This document shows, one piece after another, positions 35,145 to 46,166 of a DNA stretch of 64,000 nt. Position numbers and translations under genes: made by a program. The stretch comes from Isoetes taiwanensis (Eukaryota; Streptophyta; Lycopodiopsida; Isoetales; Isoetaceae): the NCBI GenBank assembly GCA_021234155.1, contig JAJEKV010000028.1:10678134-10742133 (forward strand), in the 5' to 3' direction. The notes under the pieces were generated by a model. The model saw only the letters and a program-made list of their open reading frames with translations, did no database searches and was not told the DNA's origin. The first letter of the stretch is position 1. The number at the start of each line of letters is the position of its first letter.

Positions 35145-36590
35145 TTGCAAAGTTATGATATTTCTGTAAAAGAATTGCATTTGGTACGAAGTCCTAACCT
35201 CTACTTGCCTTACATATTTTTTGACCATGAAGATGAGTTGGATACTACTGACACTTCACTTGCAGTAGCTCATGTAGAGGTAACTCAAAGAGATCAAGCT
35301 AAGGGAGGATGGCAACAACCTATTAGAGACTTTTTACAATATGGGATCATCTCTCCAAGCCTCACTTCAAGCCAAAAAAGGAGACTCAAGGACAAATGCA
35401 GACAATTCAAGATGATAGACAATGTCTTGTGCAAAGTCAACCGAGATGGAGTCTTGTTGAGGTGTGTAGATGAAGATGAGTCTGCTCTAATTATCAGGGA
35501 AATGCATAAAGGTGTTTATGGAGGACATTTTGCTGGTGATACTATAGCAAAAAAGATTCTCAGGTCTGGATACTACTGGCCCACTGTTTTTAAAGATTGT
35601 TATGAGATTATAAAGACCTGCCATCAATGCCAAATTTTTAGCAAAAGAATTTTACTGCCAGCTGCCCTTAATCCTATCATATCTCCAGGGCCTTTTCAGA
35701 TTTGGGGGCTAGATTGTATTGGCCCCATTAATCCTTCTTCTGCAGGTCAACATCAACATATTATTGTAGCCACAGACTATTTTACCAAGTGGGCAGAAGC
35801 CATACCTTTGAGGCAGGCTAATGCCTTCACAACTGCAAGGTTTTTACATGAATATGTTTGTTCTAGGTTTGGTATTCCTTTCCAGTTGCATTCTGATAGG
35901 AGTACACCTTTTGTTAATGAAGTCATTGCTAACCTGTTGGACATTTTGAAGGTCAAGCATACCAAAAGCTCCTCATACTATCCTCAGGGTAATGGACAAG
36001 CTGAAGCCACTAACAAAGTGTTGAAAAATATTTTGCAGAAGACAGTTGAGGTCAACAAGAGGGATTGGCATGTCAAAATAGTGGATGCACTTTGGGCTTA
36101 TAGAGTCACTATCAAAACAGCTACAAATCACACACCTCTCAATTTGGTTTATGACATAGAGGCAGATTTACCAGTGGAACTCGAGTTGCCTTCTCTGAGA
36201 TTGGCTCATAAATTATGCTTACCTTTTGAACATGCCTTGCAAGAAAGATTGGATGCCTTGCTGCACCTAGATGAATATAGAATGGAAGCTGAGAATACTA
36301 ATTTGCTGAAAAAGGCTAAAGATCTGGCTGCATTCAAAGATGCACATAGAATACATGGTACTTTTAGGAAGGGGGAGCTTGTCCTTAAGTGGAATAAGTC
36401 AAAAGAAGACTCAGCTGGCAAGTTTGATAATATTTGGGAAGGACCCTTTGTGGTGCTGGAATCTGCAGGCACCAACTCTTATTGGCTACAAGAGGTTGCC
36501 TCAGGAATGTTGTTACCAAATCCTATCAATATCCTGCATTTGAAAAGGTATTGGGACCAGCATGTTTGCTTGTCCCTCTTTATACACTAG
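35145..36590 (+). pseudogene. integrase of the Ty3/gypsy element
   Basis: A 481-codon open frame. N-terminal HHCC zinc domain: EMHKGVYGGHFAG and CHQC (~35510-35630). Catalytic core DDE: LDCIGP, LHSDRSTPF and NGQAEATNK, all acidic residues present. The tail reads GKFDNIWEGPFVVLESAG, a GPF/Y-type module. No chromodomain follows, in agreement with a non-chromovirus (Tat/Athila side). This is the best preserved part of the element but lacks its own start, being part of a polyprotein. Confidence 0.9.
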
Positions 36591-36759
36591 AGAGTTCAAA
36601 GATCTATAGTAGGTTTAGAATAGTTAGATCTATTTGACTTTTGAGCATATTACTTTGATGAGTTAATTTTATGTTTGTAGGTTGGGCTGACCTGAGGACA
36701 GTATAAGTGATCTTAAGAAGAGAGTGATTACTAATGCTTTACCAAGTGCCATATGCAGG

Positions 36760-37053
36760 AGCATCCTTTTTTCCATCTTTATTCACCTGCCATAAGTGGT
36801 CCTGCTACCCATCTAGACTTCTTACTCTTGTTTTCATTCCCATAAAAGCACTCTGCAATTCAGCTTCACCACCATAGCAGAGCTGTAAGGATTTGAGACT
36901 AACTAGTTTGTGTGTTTCTATGACAGGTGCATCCTTTCTCCATTTTTATTCATCTGTCATAAGTGGTCCTGCTATCCATTTAAACTCCTTATTCTTGTTT
37001 TCATTTCCAAAAGAAAGCACTCTGCAATTCAGCTTTACCATCATAGCGGAGTT
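36760..37053. repeat. ~168-bp tandem duplication in the element's 3' untranslated region
   Basis: 36760-36885 and 36928-37053 share TAAGTGGTCCTGCTAYCCAT, CACTCTGCAATTCAGCTT and TCATAGCRGAG. In addition CTTGTTTTGGCGAGAT occurs at 37087 and again immediately at the 3' LTR border (37341). Confidence 0.85.
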
Positions 37054-37355
37054 GCAATTTTAAAGGATCAAGGAGGCATACATTTTCTTGTTTTGGCGAG
37101 ATCTCAACACTTGCACATTCACCTCACCCTCATACACTCCATCCCCATCACCACCCTATCATATTCACACTCATTCTCACCTTTTTTCACTCATCATATT
37201 CCACTCACATCCTCCCGCCACCATATTCACCTTTATTACATCAACACTTGCACTTTACACCCTCTCTCTACCGTGATTCTCACTTAGACACCTTGGTACA
37301 AAGTTGAAGACCCTCTATGGCTGAGGGGACCAACCATTCTCTTGTTTTGGCGAGA

Positions 37356-39256
37356 TGTTCCCCCAAAGGGCAACATGCTAATTGTGTTCTATGCATTCAA
37401 GTTAGGTTAAGTCATTTTTGAAGACTAGGTCAAAGTTTGGAACAGCTTGGTAGTCAACATTGGTGTAAAGGTCAAAGGATGCTTACCCTTCTAGGACAAC
37501 AGATGCTCAAGTTAACAACAGTTCACAAGAGGTATCTTTTTTGGGTCAAATGCTTAGTCAAGAATATATTCTAGAAGAATCTGGGTTATGAAGTTTGGAA
37601 GACATCTCTTTGAAGTTTGGAAGATAAGAGTTTGGAAGACTCCTGTATACATGGTACCAAATTATGATTCTCTCCTCTTTCCCACCTCTATATCCATGTC
37701 TCATTCCCATTTCCTTTTATTTAACCATTGTGCCACTCCTCTACTATATTTGCCAAGTTTGCCTATCTCAAATATTTCTCTAGCCATATTTTTCTTTTTA
37801 TATGCACACCCTCTTGGGACCCCATTATTCTAGCCTTTCTCATGCCATATTTCTTCACCTTCATGATCATCATTCATTTTCTTCCTCCTACCTTTGCGCC
37901 TCATGGCATATCCCTACTCTAAGACCTAAAGATGCCCTAGAATATTCTATGATTCCATTCCAAGTGTGCAAAATTTCCATGGTCTCAAAAAGTTTCCAAG
38001 TATTCCTTGATTATTTCTAGAAAGGCCTTTAAGACCATGCTTGAGAATTTCAAAAATGCCAAAATACGGCATATTCTGAAGATATACCCACAAAAATACG
38101 GAATCGTATCGCGCCATTTTCACGAAAAATACGGTCGAGAACCCTAAATTTGAGTTTCTAGCTCGAATCATGCCGGATTTGATTCCATAGACCTCGCAAC
38201 CTACCTATTCTTACCTTCCCGCCCTCTAAGAATTGAATGAACCCATAAACTAAGGCTAAGAATGAGGAATCATTGAAAACTAAATTATATACAGAAGATT
38301 CGACAAGAGTACTTTTTTGAAGGCCCAGACGCACTCAAATCCGACATTGATCAATGCTGAGCATGACCTGAAAGATTCTTGAAGTCCCTGAGCATTCCTC
38401 GACTGGATTTCCTCGACTTCAAAAATTATCTTATGACTTATGATGATTATTTTTCAGTATCTGGAACTTTGAAGCATCATTATCTATTGTTATTATGATG
38501 TACTTACCTTCATATCAATATAAATTGACTGCCAAGTTTTCAAATCCATCTCTGATACATTTCTTAGCAATTCTTGACTCAAAATATTTTACAGAAAATC
38601 CCTGAGTGTTCCAAAGCACTATTGGCCTACTTGCCATCTATCCTTAGGGCAATTGTGAGCTAAAAGGCTTTGAAAACATCAAAAAATACCATTTCTAGTT
38701 CAAGTTAGAAAAATTAACATTCTGTTATGATCATTTTTTTACTGTATTTTGCCAAATCCAGCCTCAAAAATACTTCTACAGTTCCAAATGGAAGTTTGAC
38801 TTCATGCCTCTCTTTCTCATCACCATTAGAGTACATGTGCTTTGGAAATTCCCAAAAATACACTCAGCAACTCCAAATCTCATTTTCTGATCACTGTTTT
38901 CCATAGTTGACCTCTATTGACCAATTTTTGACCCCAATTTGAGATCGAATATCTTTCAAATTTATAGTCTGACTTGGTCAGAGACTTTATCACTGGGTTC
39001 CCACAACTTTTTTGAGCAAGTCTGAAGCAGTTGACTCGAAAAATCAATCCATTTTTCATCACCACAACTGTTTGAGTCAAGGCCCCTTTTTCTAGGAAAT
39101 GGGAAAGGTATGAAATTTGAGTTTATTGAACTTCTCTCTAGATTTATCTTGCATAGACTGATCACCTTAAGTGATCTGGAGGTTCTAATCCCAATTTGGG
39201 TGTAAACTCAAATTGGTTCCTTGTGGTTGACCTTTAAGCCAGGTTTAGGGTCAACA
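37356..39256 (+). repeat. 3' LTR of the Ty3/gypsy element
   Basis: Aligns end to end with the 5' LTR. It differs by scattered substitutions and small indels, including an AAC insertion near 37516 and a ~14-base insertion near 38232. No purine-rich tract precedes it; the bases before the border are TTTTGGCGAGA. Confidence 0.92.
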
Positions 39257-39317
39257 CTATGTCAGAACAGTTATTTTAATAATCCATAGGAAGAGAACAT
39301 GCAGAGTGTTTGGGGCT

Positions 39318-39640
39318 TTCTCGAGTCGCAAGTCAAGAATACTCGGAGGAGGACAAAAAAACAGTGGGTGCGGGGGCTTTCTCGACTTGTGAATCGAGAA
39401 AGTCCCCAACTGCTAGGAGGCCTCTGCATAGCAGTAAATTTGAAATTCTGGATATTCTCGACTCGCGAGTCGAGAATGCCCAGAGGGAGACAAAAAACAG
39501 AGGGTGACTATTAGGAAGCCTCTGCATAGCAGTAAATTTAAAATTCTAGGTATTCTCGACTCACGAGTCGAGAATACCCAGAGGAGGACAAAAAACATAA
39601 GGTGCACGGGCTTTCTCGACTCGCGAGTCGTGAAAGTCCC
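39318..39640. repeat. array of five CG-centred palindromes (~24 bp each)
   Basis: Five imperfect-to-perfect palindromes of the form TTCTCGACTCG/CGAGTCGAGAA occur near 39318-39341, 39378-39401, 39454-39477, 39551-39576 and 39611-39635. The third is a perfect 24-bp palindrome centred on TCGCGA. Spacers contain GGAGGACAAAAAACA and CCTCTGCATAGCAGTAAATT repeats; P1-P2 and P4-P5 are a ~233-bp duplication of each other. It lies just right of the Ty3/gypsy target site. Confidence 0.9.
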
Positions 39641-39822
39641 CAACTGCTAGGAAGTCCTGGTGCAGACTGAGTAAAATACCTTATGTAGCTAGCACTTGCT
39701 GCTATTGTATTCTGACAGTGGCTAATGCTGATAAGCTCGGTGGGTGGTGTATCTATCGAGAGAACTCTGCACTCCCGTTTGGAATACCGATCCTTAATCC
39801 TTTGTGGCACCTCCTTTTCTAT

Positions 39823-40130
39823 CTACACCACTTGTGCTACCCTCACGAAATGCTGACTATCCACAACCCAGAACCTCACATCTTTGCCCTTCAGGTCTTC
39901 CTCAGTGCTCCACCCGAACAATTCATTTGTAGCTCTGCTGAATAGTATAACGTCCGCAGGCATTGGATCTGCAATAGGATGACGCAACATGAGGTTCAGA
40001 ATCTCTAGCATGTGAGCTGGATTAAATTCCTTGTGGTTGAAAAGGACCGCATCACCAGTGCAAACCTTCAACCGTCTTATGTCCACTAGCAACTTGTGGC
40101 TAATTCCCAGTGGATAAAACTGAGCCAGGC
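39823..40130 (-). CDS. unrecognised open frame, probably part of a gene or retroelement
   Basis: A frame open from the left edge of the glutaredoxin copy (about 40130) to a stop at 39823. It includes LLVDIRRLKVCTGDAVLFNH, NPAHMLEILNLMLRHPIA and NELFGWSTEEDLKGKDVRFW. Composition looks like real coding sequence, about 100 residues, but I do not recognise a family. No start with good context is evident (an internal Met is at 40092). It may be the 3' exon of a host gene or part of a mobile element. Confidence 0.35.
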
Positions 40131-40356
40131 GCTACAAGCACAAGGGAAGAGATTTGTTACAGGACAGATGAATCCGTTACCGGAAACGATGATTCCGAGA
40201 AAAGTTTAGAAGAATATGGTGCAAATTATTTTGATTTGAGAAGAAGGGCGAAAAACTAGTGCAGTTCTAGTTCTGAAGAAGAAATTGATGTAAGTGGAGA
40301 TTCAAAAGATGCTAGAGATGCAAATCTTGCTCTTGCTAGGATTTTTGTAGATTCAC
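40131..40356 (+). pseudogene. partial copy of glutaredoxin-like exon 1
   Basis: Nearly identical to 25930-26150 of the glutaredoxin-like gene (shared GAAAAGTTTAGAAGAATATG, TTTGAGAAGAAGGGCGAAAA). Differences include a TGG to TAG stop in the KNW codons, a 9-base tandem expansion around GATGCTAGA, and several substitutions. No start, glutaredoxin fold or second exon is present. A T-run at about 40372-40389 follows its right end, then unrecognised sequence. Confidence 0.9.
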
Positions 40357-40479
40357 ATACGTTATATTCTTGTTTTTTTTTTTTTTTTGGGAGGAGGAGG
40401 AAGGGATTACAGTTTTAAGGCCAAGAGGCAATTGTACAAAGAGAAGTTGACCCAAAATATTTATTTGTTCTTTGTGCAG

Positions 40480-40589
40480 TTTACCGTGGCCTCACTGACG
40501 AGGAAGCAAAAGCCAGTGTCAACATTCACTATGTTGACAATGAGTACAAATTAAAAATGAGTTTTGTGGAGAAAATCAAGTTCATGCCC
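40480..40589 (+). other. exon-like open segment, unrecognised
   Basis: After TTGTTCTTTGTGCAG, an acceptor-like site, the frame reads YRGLTDEEAKASVNIHYVDN and YKLKMSFVEKIKFM and is then cut by repeat family 1. It looks coding but I know no match. Confidence 0.3.
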
Positions 40590-40740
40590 TATGTCACCCC
40601 CTGTGTGAATATGCACCCAAACCAACGGGGGTTTCAGGGGTATTTTAATTCAAAAGTATTGGATGTAATGGTTTGTGTTAATTAATGTTAAAAATAGTTA
40701 TGTGTTGGCTATATTACAAATTTGGGCACTTCGGGCCCTA
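40588..40740 (+). repeat. dispersed repeat family 1, copy 2
   Basis: GTGAATATGCACCCAAACCA, GGGGGTTTCAGGGG, GGATGTAATGGTTTGTG and GGGCACTTCGGGCCCTAACA in the family order. A stray family word (AATAAAGGGCATATTTCTGCC) is at about 40972. Confidence 0.75.
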
Positions 40741-41193
40741 ACATAAGCAAACATAGGTAAATTTTAAGGGTCTAAATATTAATTACCATGAAGTTTGGGT
40801 ATTTTAATTGAACACATGTAGCCTTAAAGAAGGACTACAACAACTATAATACTACAATGAATTTAATGTGAATCATGGAATTAGCTACACGTATTAATGA
40901 CTGTGGATGCTTATAACCACCATCCACTAATTACAAAACCAATTTAAGTAATTGCAATGATCTTACTAGGAATAAAGGGCATATTTCTGCCATCAGTAGT
41001 CTCATTGCCCAAATTTAGGTCGGGCAGAATATGCAAAGATAGAACCTTATGGAGGTATGTTGCTGTAAACCGAGCCATTGTAGGAAAAAAATATTGCAAA
41101 TACTGAAAGTAAAATTTCTCTGATTAATCGAGAAGCAATAGAATTGTAAGTGATCACCATAAATGAGATAATAAAATTACAGAATAGACCCTC
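40741..41193. other. no gene seen
   Basis: AT-rich spacer apart from the family 1 fragment noted near 40972. Confidence 0.4.
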
Positions 41194-41196
41194 TAA

Positions 41197-41523
41197 GGGT
41201 ATGGTCACATGAAGATATCAACATAGACTCCTTCATGTCGACATGAGCATCTAAATTTGAACAGGGTCGCATGAAGATGTCCAACTGCACCGGAGCTCCT
41301 GCACTGTTCTTCTCTCTGCTAAGAACTCTGCATTGCCAAGTGTCCTTAGATTTACCACGTGTTGAGATCCAAAGCACATAAATCTATTCAACCGAGTAGA
41401 AAATCGGTGGACGAGATAGACGTCAACATGAGTTCCTTCATATCAGAAAACTGCATGTGACCCTTTTATTTTGGGTTTTTTACATCTACTGATCGATATC
41501 AACATCTTCATGTGACTCCACCC
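41197..41523. mobile_element. Tourist-like (PIF/Harbinger) MITE 3
   Basis: Terminal inverted repeats GGGTATGGTCACATGAAGAT and (right end, reversed) GGGTGGAGTCACATGAAGAT, differing at three positions, enclose 327 bp with target duplication TAA at 41194-41196 and 41524-41526. No coding capacity. Confidence 0.85.
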
Positions 41524-41526
41524 TAA

Positions 41527-42329
41527 TCCAGCATTTCCATGCATGATAGTGACTAATATAATATGCCTCTGCATTATTCATGAGTGACTTGCCAAGCCCG
41601 ACTCCCTCAGAAGAAGATACAGCAACCAGATACTATAGGGATCTTGCACCTCTGGATGATGGCAATGCAGCTTCCATTTCTGCTTCAACTAGCAACACTG
41701 ACCAACCTTTGAATAGTACAAATAATATTGAAATCATGAAGATAAGGAGAATACTATGGCATCATGTCCCTTGCAATAGAACATGGAAAGGACCTAAAGA
41801 TAATGAAAAGAGAACTCTGCAACGTAATAAATAGCAGAGATCTAAGAAGGCAGCTTGTGAGTCCAATATAAACTGAAATGAATAGCATAAACTAAAATGA
41901 ATTTCTGAGGACGAACTCTATTTGCCATGCACTCTGAATGAGCAACAAAAGAAAGATATGAAGGACTATCACTTGTTGAAAGAAGTTGCACCAGAGCAAG
42001 ATAGAGCATCAACCTTATCATTGGAGCTGTCTTAAAATCTTTTATAAGAGCTGTTTCAAATCCTAACTCTAACTAGGTCCACTTCATCCCTGTATGGCCC
42101 GAATAATTTAAGGCTCTTGAAACTGAGCATTGTTTCATGCCTTACATCTTTTGCAGAGTTATTTGACGATTCTGACCATGTCGTCCTGCACAAAAATCCT
42201 TTTGCTTAACCTGAGATGCCTTTGCAACTAATAAACCTTAATGAATCTGAAGAGTTAAACGGAATGAGTACCTAGAAACTGTCAGCTCTATATTGCTATC
42301 TCAGAGCATCTGAGATCGGCATGAGCTGC
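41527..42329. other. no gene supported
   Basis: A short open frame (41580-41834) begins MSDLPSPTPSEEDTATRYYR, but I recognise nothing and see no splice partners. Confidence 0.3.
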
Positions 42330-43724
42330 TCGGATGTGTGCATATGCTGGGCATTCCTGTAGAGCATGGTGTTCATCTTCTACTATCTGCATGTGATAGC
42401 ACTGGCATAATCTCTCATCATGCCGGGATTCCCGCCCTCCATCCATTCCCCCGCCGGTCTCAATTACGAGATGGTGGGACCCCCCTTATTGCAGCTATAG
42501 CTCTTCGTTTCTTGGTGGAAATGTGTGCCTTGAGATCTTGTGGGGGCGTGTTCAAGTGGCGGATTGACCCGTGTGTGGTAGTGCTTTCTGTTTTGGGCTT
42601 TGCAAGAGTGGGCGATCCCACGAGAGAGGCGACAAAGCGGCGCATTCAAATGCAGCTCTGCTTTCTGCGATATCGACATATCCACAATGTGTTGATAGTC
42701 TATGGACCATCGTGCGAACCATCCCCTACAATGCTCTTGCCATACTCTCTTCAGATATTGCGGCCCTTGTGCCAATAACAGAGCACGGGGAGGAAGACGT
42801 TGTGCATCAATTTCGTCAACCTTATGGAAATACGCAAGGTGCACGCACATAGCGAGAATCTTTGCGGGGGGGCCAAAAGCGATCTCATACTGACAAAATT
42901 GGATAAGGCCGACCATGTCCTTGACGGCTAGGCTGTATATCAGGAAAGCCTTCTGCACCCTCTCTAGCTTATCTCAAGTACCCTTGCTAATCGGCTGGCC
43001 CCGGACCTCTACCCCATCTGGCCCATCTTGGTTCCACGAGTGCTTTCGGAACAAGTGTGCTTTTCGCGTGCCCAATCGCGAGATCTATTACGTGGAGCGG
43101 CTATTACGCATTGCATCTGGGGCTTTCCATCCCGCTACCCCCTTCTTTCTACACACCCATCCCATAGCATGTTAGCGCGGAAATCGATTCCCGGATACTT
43201 AAAGGACCTTACAACTTCCATCCTTTGTCCTCTCAGAATAGAAGTCACGGGATATCATCTTTGCTTGTGACAGGGATTGGTAACAACTTGGTTTTACGCT
43301 AGTTGGTTTCATTCTGCTATGTCACAAAATTGACCGAGAGCATCCAAATGTTCACTCATACTCGATTTGTATGGGATAATAAGCCCAGATCGTCTGCATA
43401 GAGCAACTGTTTTACTGTATATGCCTCTGGCAACTGCGGGCCACCACCTCCATGTTCTTGCATCCAGGTCTCCAACTTGTCAATATAGAGTCCAAAAAGC
43501 GTTGGAGATAACGAGCATCCCTGTTTAACACCTATGGTGCTATTCACCCCCGGTGGTCTGACGCAGGCAAAGTGGCATATATTCCGTCATACAGCCGGTA
43601 GATGGCATTCTGCAAATCTTGTGGGGCATGTAGCTCCTGCAAGCATTGCCACAACATGTCCCGAGGGACCGTATCATATGCCGTCTTAAAATCCACGAAA
43701 CAGCAATACAGGTCACGTCGTGCA
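42330..43724 (-). mobile_element. LINE fragment (RT region)
   Basis: Minus strand, from the right: CCFVDFKTAYDTVPRD (RT block A, ~43700), QELHAPQDLQNAIYRLYDG, GVKQGCSLSPTLFGLYIDKL (block B, ~43540), QLLYADDLGLLSHT (block C, ~43400), then decayed sequence to about 42330. It resembles the LINE at 14-17.7 kb in motif style. It is broken by several frameshifts and cut on the right by repeat family 2. The left limit is approximate. Confidence 0.8.
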
Positions 43725-43726
43725 TT

Positions 43727-43930
43727 GCCGTATAGAGGTTTGATATTCCCTCAAAACCTTAGGCGAAATCGTATTTCATATTTCAAAATCATAGGCGCCT
43801 CCAATCATAAATGACTATAAGCGAAAGAGGTGTGTCCAGAGGCCCCAATATACAATCTGAGTCATAGGATTGACGAATCCGACGATTGCGGTAGTCCAGG
43901 GTGCACCTCGTTTAGAATATATAGCAAAAC
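43727..43930 (+). repeat. repeat family 2, partial copy
   Basis: TATAGAGGTTTGATATTCCC through TGCACCTCGTTTAGAATATA matches the 3' half of the unit at 27.8-28.7 kb. It starts at the second B-box-like motif, so it is 5'-truncated. Confidence 0.85.
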
Positions 43931-43942
43931 GAAATATTTAAC

Positions 43943-44575
43943 ATGTTTGAGCTCGTGGAGCTAAAAAGAAAAGGAAAGGTCTTAAAGAAGAAGAAAGGCT
44001 CCGATGTTTCAAAAAAGGAAATGACAATCACTATCTGGAGGGAACTGCATGGTCTTTATAGACTTTGCCTTACTCAAAAGGTTGTTGCAGAAGTTGGTAG
44101 ACAAAGTATTCACCTTAGAAGAAATATCAAAGGAGTTGCACAAGTAACCTCATTGTATTCCAGAATAGATTTGCCCATCCAAAAAAACATCATTACATGT
44201 CAAACATGTTTGATGGAACAACTTAATATGCAAACCTAGTAAAGGTGCAGGGAACTTTAGCCTATCACCACATTCGACGAGCGTATCATACAATACACCC
44301 CAAATTTTGAGGGATGGGTAGGTCTTTTTGGTTTTTTACTATCTTCCTTACTCATGTACTAATCATATTTTCTTTTTTCAGAACAAAAAGCAAAAGAACG
44401 ACCCTTCTGAGGGCTTCACGTACCTGGTAAGGATTATTCGCGAAGAGATAACTCTGGCTGGCAGGAGGACTTTGGAAGTAGAATCCTCCTACTATGAGAA
44501 GTTTAACATGTTTGATCAGAACAACTTGTTTTCAATCATTTATGGAGACTCACCAAGTTGATCAGGACTGTGAAG
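43943..44575 (+). pseudogene. 5' part of an N4/N6 DNA methyltransferase-like gene
   Basis: An open frame at 43943-44239 (basic, LKRKGKVLKKKKGSDVSKKE, then TITIWRELHGLYRL) is followed by a candidate exon after TTTTTTCAG near 44381: NKKQKNDPSEGFTYL, IREEITLAGRRTLEVESSYY and LFSIIYGDSPS. IYGDSP resembles the GD motif that precedes the DPPY motif of bacterial-type DNA methyltransferases. A frameshift near 44553 precedes LTKLIRTVK, and the chromovirus then interrupts the gene at 44575/44576. The right part resumes at 54569. That the first open frame belongs to the same gene is inference. Confidence 0.5.
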
Positions 44576-46153
44576 TGTGACGTCCCCTACTCATATACGG
44601 TGCACTCACCGTATACAAGCAGGAGTTCATCCCCCATACCAGCTTCAACTGATACAGGGCCCTCCACGTATCACTGCAACCTTGATGAGTTCCAGTGGGA
44701 AGAATGAAGGGGTCATTTTATCCTGTCTCCCTCAGGGCCTACCTAGCTGCGGAAGCGTAAATATACATGTCAGTATACAACAACAACATCACATGACCAT
44801 CTCGAAAGATGGCTCACCACATATCTGCATAGACAAGATCAGCACATCACATGTGGGAGTCCTACCCAAGGCTCAGACTCAAGGGGAATGACTGACGGCT
44901 TGGGTCTCCAGAGTTCATTGCAGACAGAATTCATGGCAATGGATTTGGCTGGCATGAGAACATGGCTTAGGGTAGTCCACTCCATCCGCCCCTCCTGTGC
45001 ACACTTTGAAAAGTAGGTTGAAAAGTGTTGGAACCGGCGGATGTATAGCCAAAGGGGCTATTCCTGGGTTGCATCTCCCCAGTTCTGATGGGGCAGGTAA
45101 GGATCACTCCCTCCAGAGATCTACATGCTGACTCAAGGTGACTAGAGGGCCACTGCCCTTATTCGACTTGAACCCAATAGAGAGTGACGCATCACTCCAC
45201 GGGTGTCGAGCCCATGCCTTGCCCACACGCAGTGGCAAGCCATTAGACCTAGTCCATTGTGATCCCCGGTAGGCCTTACACACTAGAGGGATTGTTCAAG
45301 AGTCAGAACACGAACCTCTTTATAAGCCAGTCTGGCCCCTTCACCCACAACCAGGTGTGGTTCTTGTACACAGGCCGAATCTACAGTGTGCTAGAGAGGC
45401 TAACTAGGAGCATCAACTACCATGCTTTAGGGTCTCTACCCCCCTTCCCAATACAATGAGTTCACAAAGATACATCATCCATATACATCACAGAAGAACT
45501 AAAGAACTAGATCTAATCTATATCATAGAGTTAGGTTCTTTAGTTAGAGTTTGGTATTTGGTAATCTAAATGGCTGCTATGGGCAATTTAATAGGCTAAA
45601 CCTACTGATTTAATGACTGGAAGACGGTTTAGGCTATCAAATTGACTAAATACCTGATCCCTGGCTCGCTCCTCCTCCTCTGAACTCGACCATCCTGCTG
45701 AACTGCTAGAAGATGAAGCTAGGAAGGAAAACTAATGAGTCAATTCGCTCAGACAGAGTCTGGGAGGGGGTTTTGACTCCTGGAGCAAGCAAAACAGAGC
45801 CCTAAAACCCTATGGACGAAAATGGCAAGTTAGGGTTTCTCTTACCTAAATAGACAAGGGTTTAGGGCTGGGGTTTCCAATTATCCCTTTAAGCATGTGG
45901 GATAATTGGGGGTGGCCCACTTGCCTTTAATGACTAGGTGGCATAAAGTGTCCACATGGGAAAATGTGCACCTAGATAAATGTGCACATTGGTAATTGTG
46001 CACATTTATAAATGCACACACCTTGCAAGTTGCCCCCCTAGGGGCTACCCGCTTGGCTACACGTCGGCGTACACGTCAGTCGAGGTGGCGTGTACGCGTG
46101 ATGAGGCAGTACAGTATACGTCCTGGGACCGTATACTGTGCTGGAACGTCACA
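44576..46153 (-). repeat. 3' LTR of the chromovirus (complete)
   Basis: Bounded by TGTGACGTCCCC and GGAACGTCACA. Its right two thirds align closely with 53469-54568. Inside, GTATACG/CGTATAC palindromic words flank the tips. Confidence 0.88.
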
Positions 46154-46166
46154 TTCTTCCCACCTT
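46154..46166 (-). promoter_or_regulatory. polypurine tract of the chromovirus
   Basis: On the minus strand AAGGTGGGAAGAA directly precedes the 3' LTR and would prime plus-strand synthesis. Confidence 0.7.

Larger units (their letters stand above)
29642..39256 (+). mobile_element. full-length Ty3/gypsy (Tat-like) LTR retrotransposon, 9.6 kb
   Basis: Two LTRs (29642-31532, 1891 bp; 37356-39256, 1901 bp) start TGTTG/TGTTC and end TCAACA, with a 5-bp target duplication CTATG at 29637-29641 and 39257-39261. Order inside: primer-binding site, gag, protease, RNase H (aRH type), RT, RNase H, integrase, 3' untranslated region. At least four in-frame stops and several frameshifts show it is inactive. 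In the first ~190 aligned LTR bases I count six differences, so it is not brand new. The aRH domain suggests the Tat group, but its position before RT is not the order I know for Tat. Confidence 0.93.

Noticed and set aside
36910-37287. 125-codon frame after integrase
   Set aside because: Lies in the duplicated 3' untranslated part of the gypsy element; His/Ser/Thr/Leu-rich translation of CA/CT-rich DNA.
39318-39640. CRISPR-like array
   Set aside because: The repeats are palindromes that vary in sequence, the spacing is irregular, and the spacers are themselves repeated. The setting is a plant nuclear genome with no cas genes.
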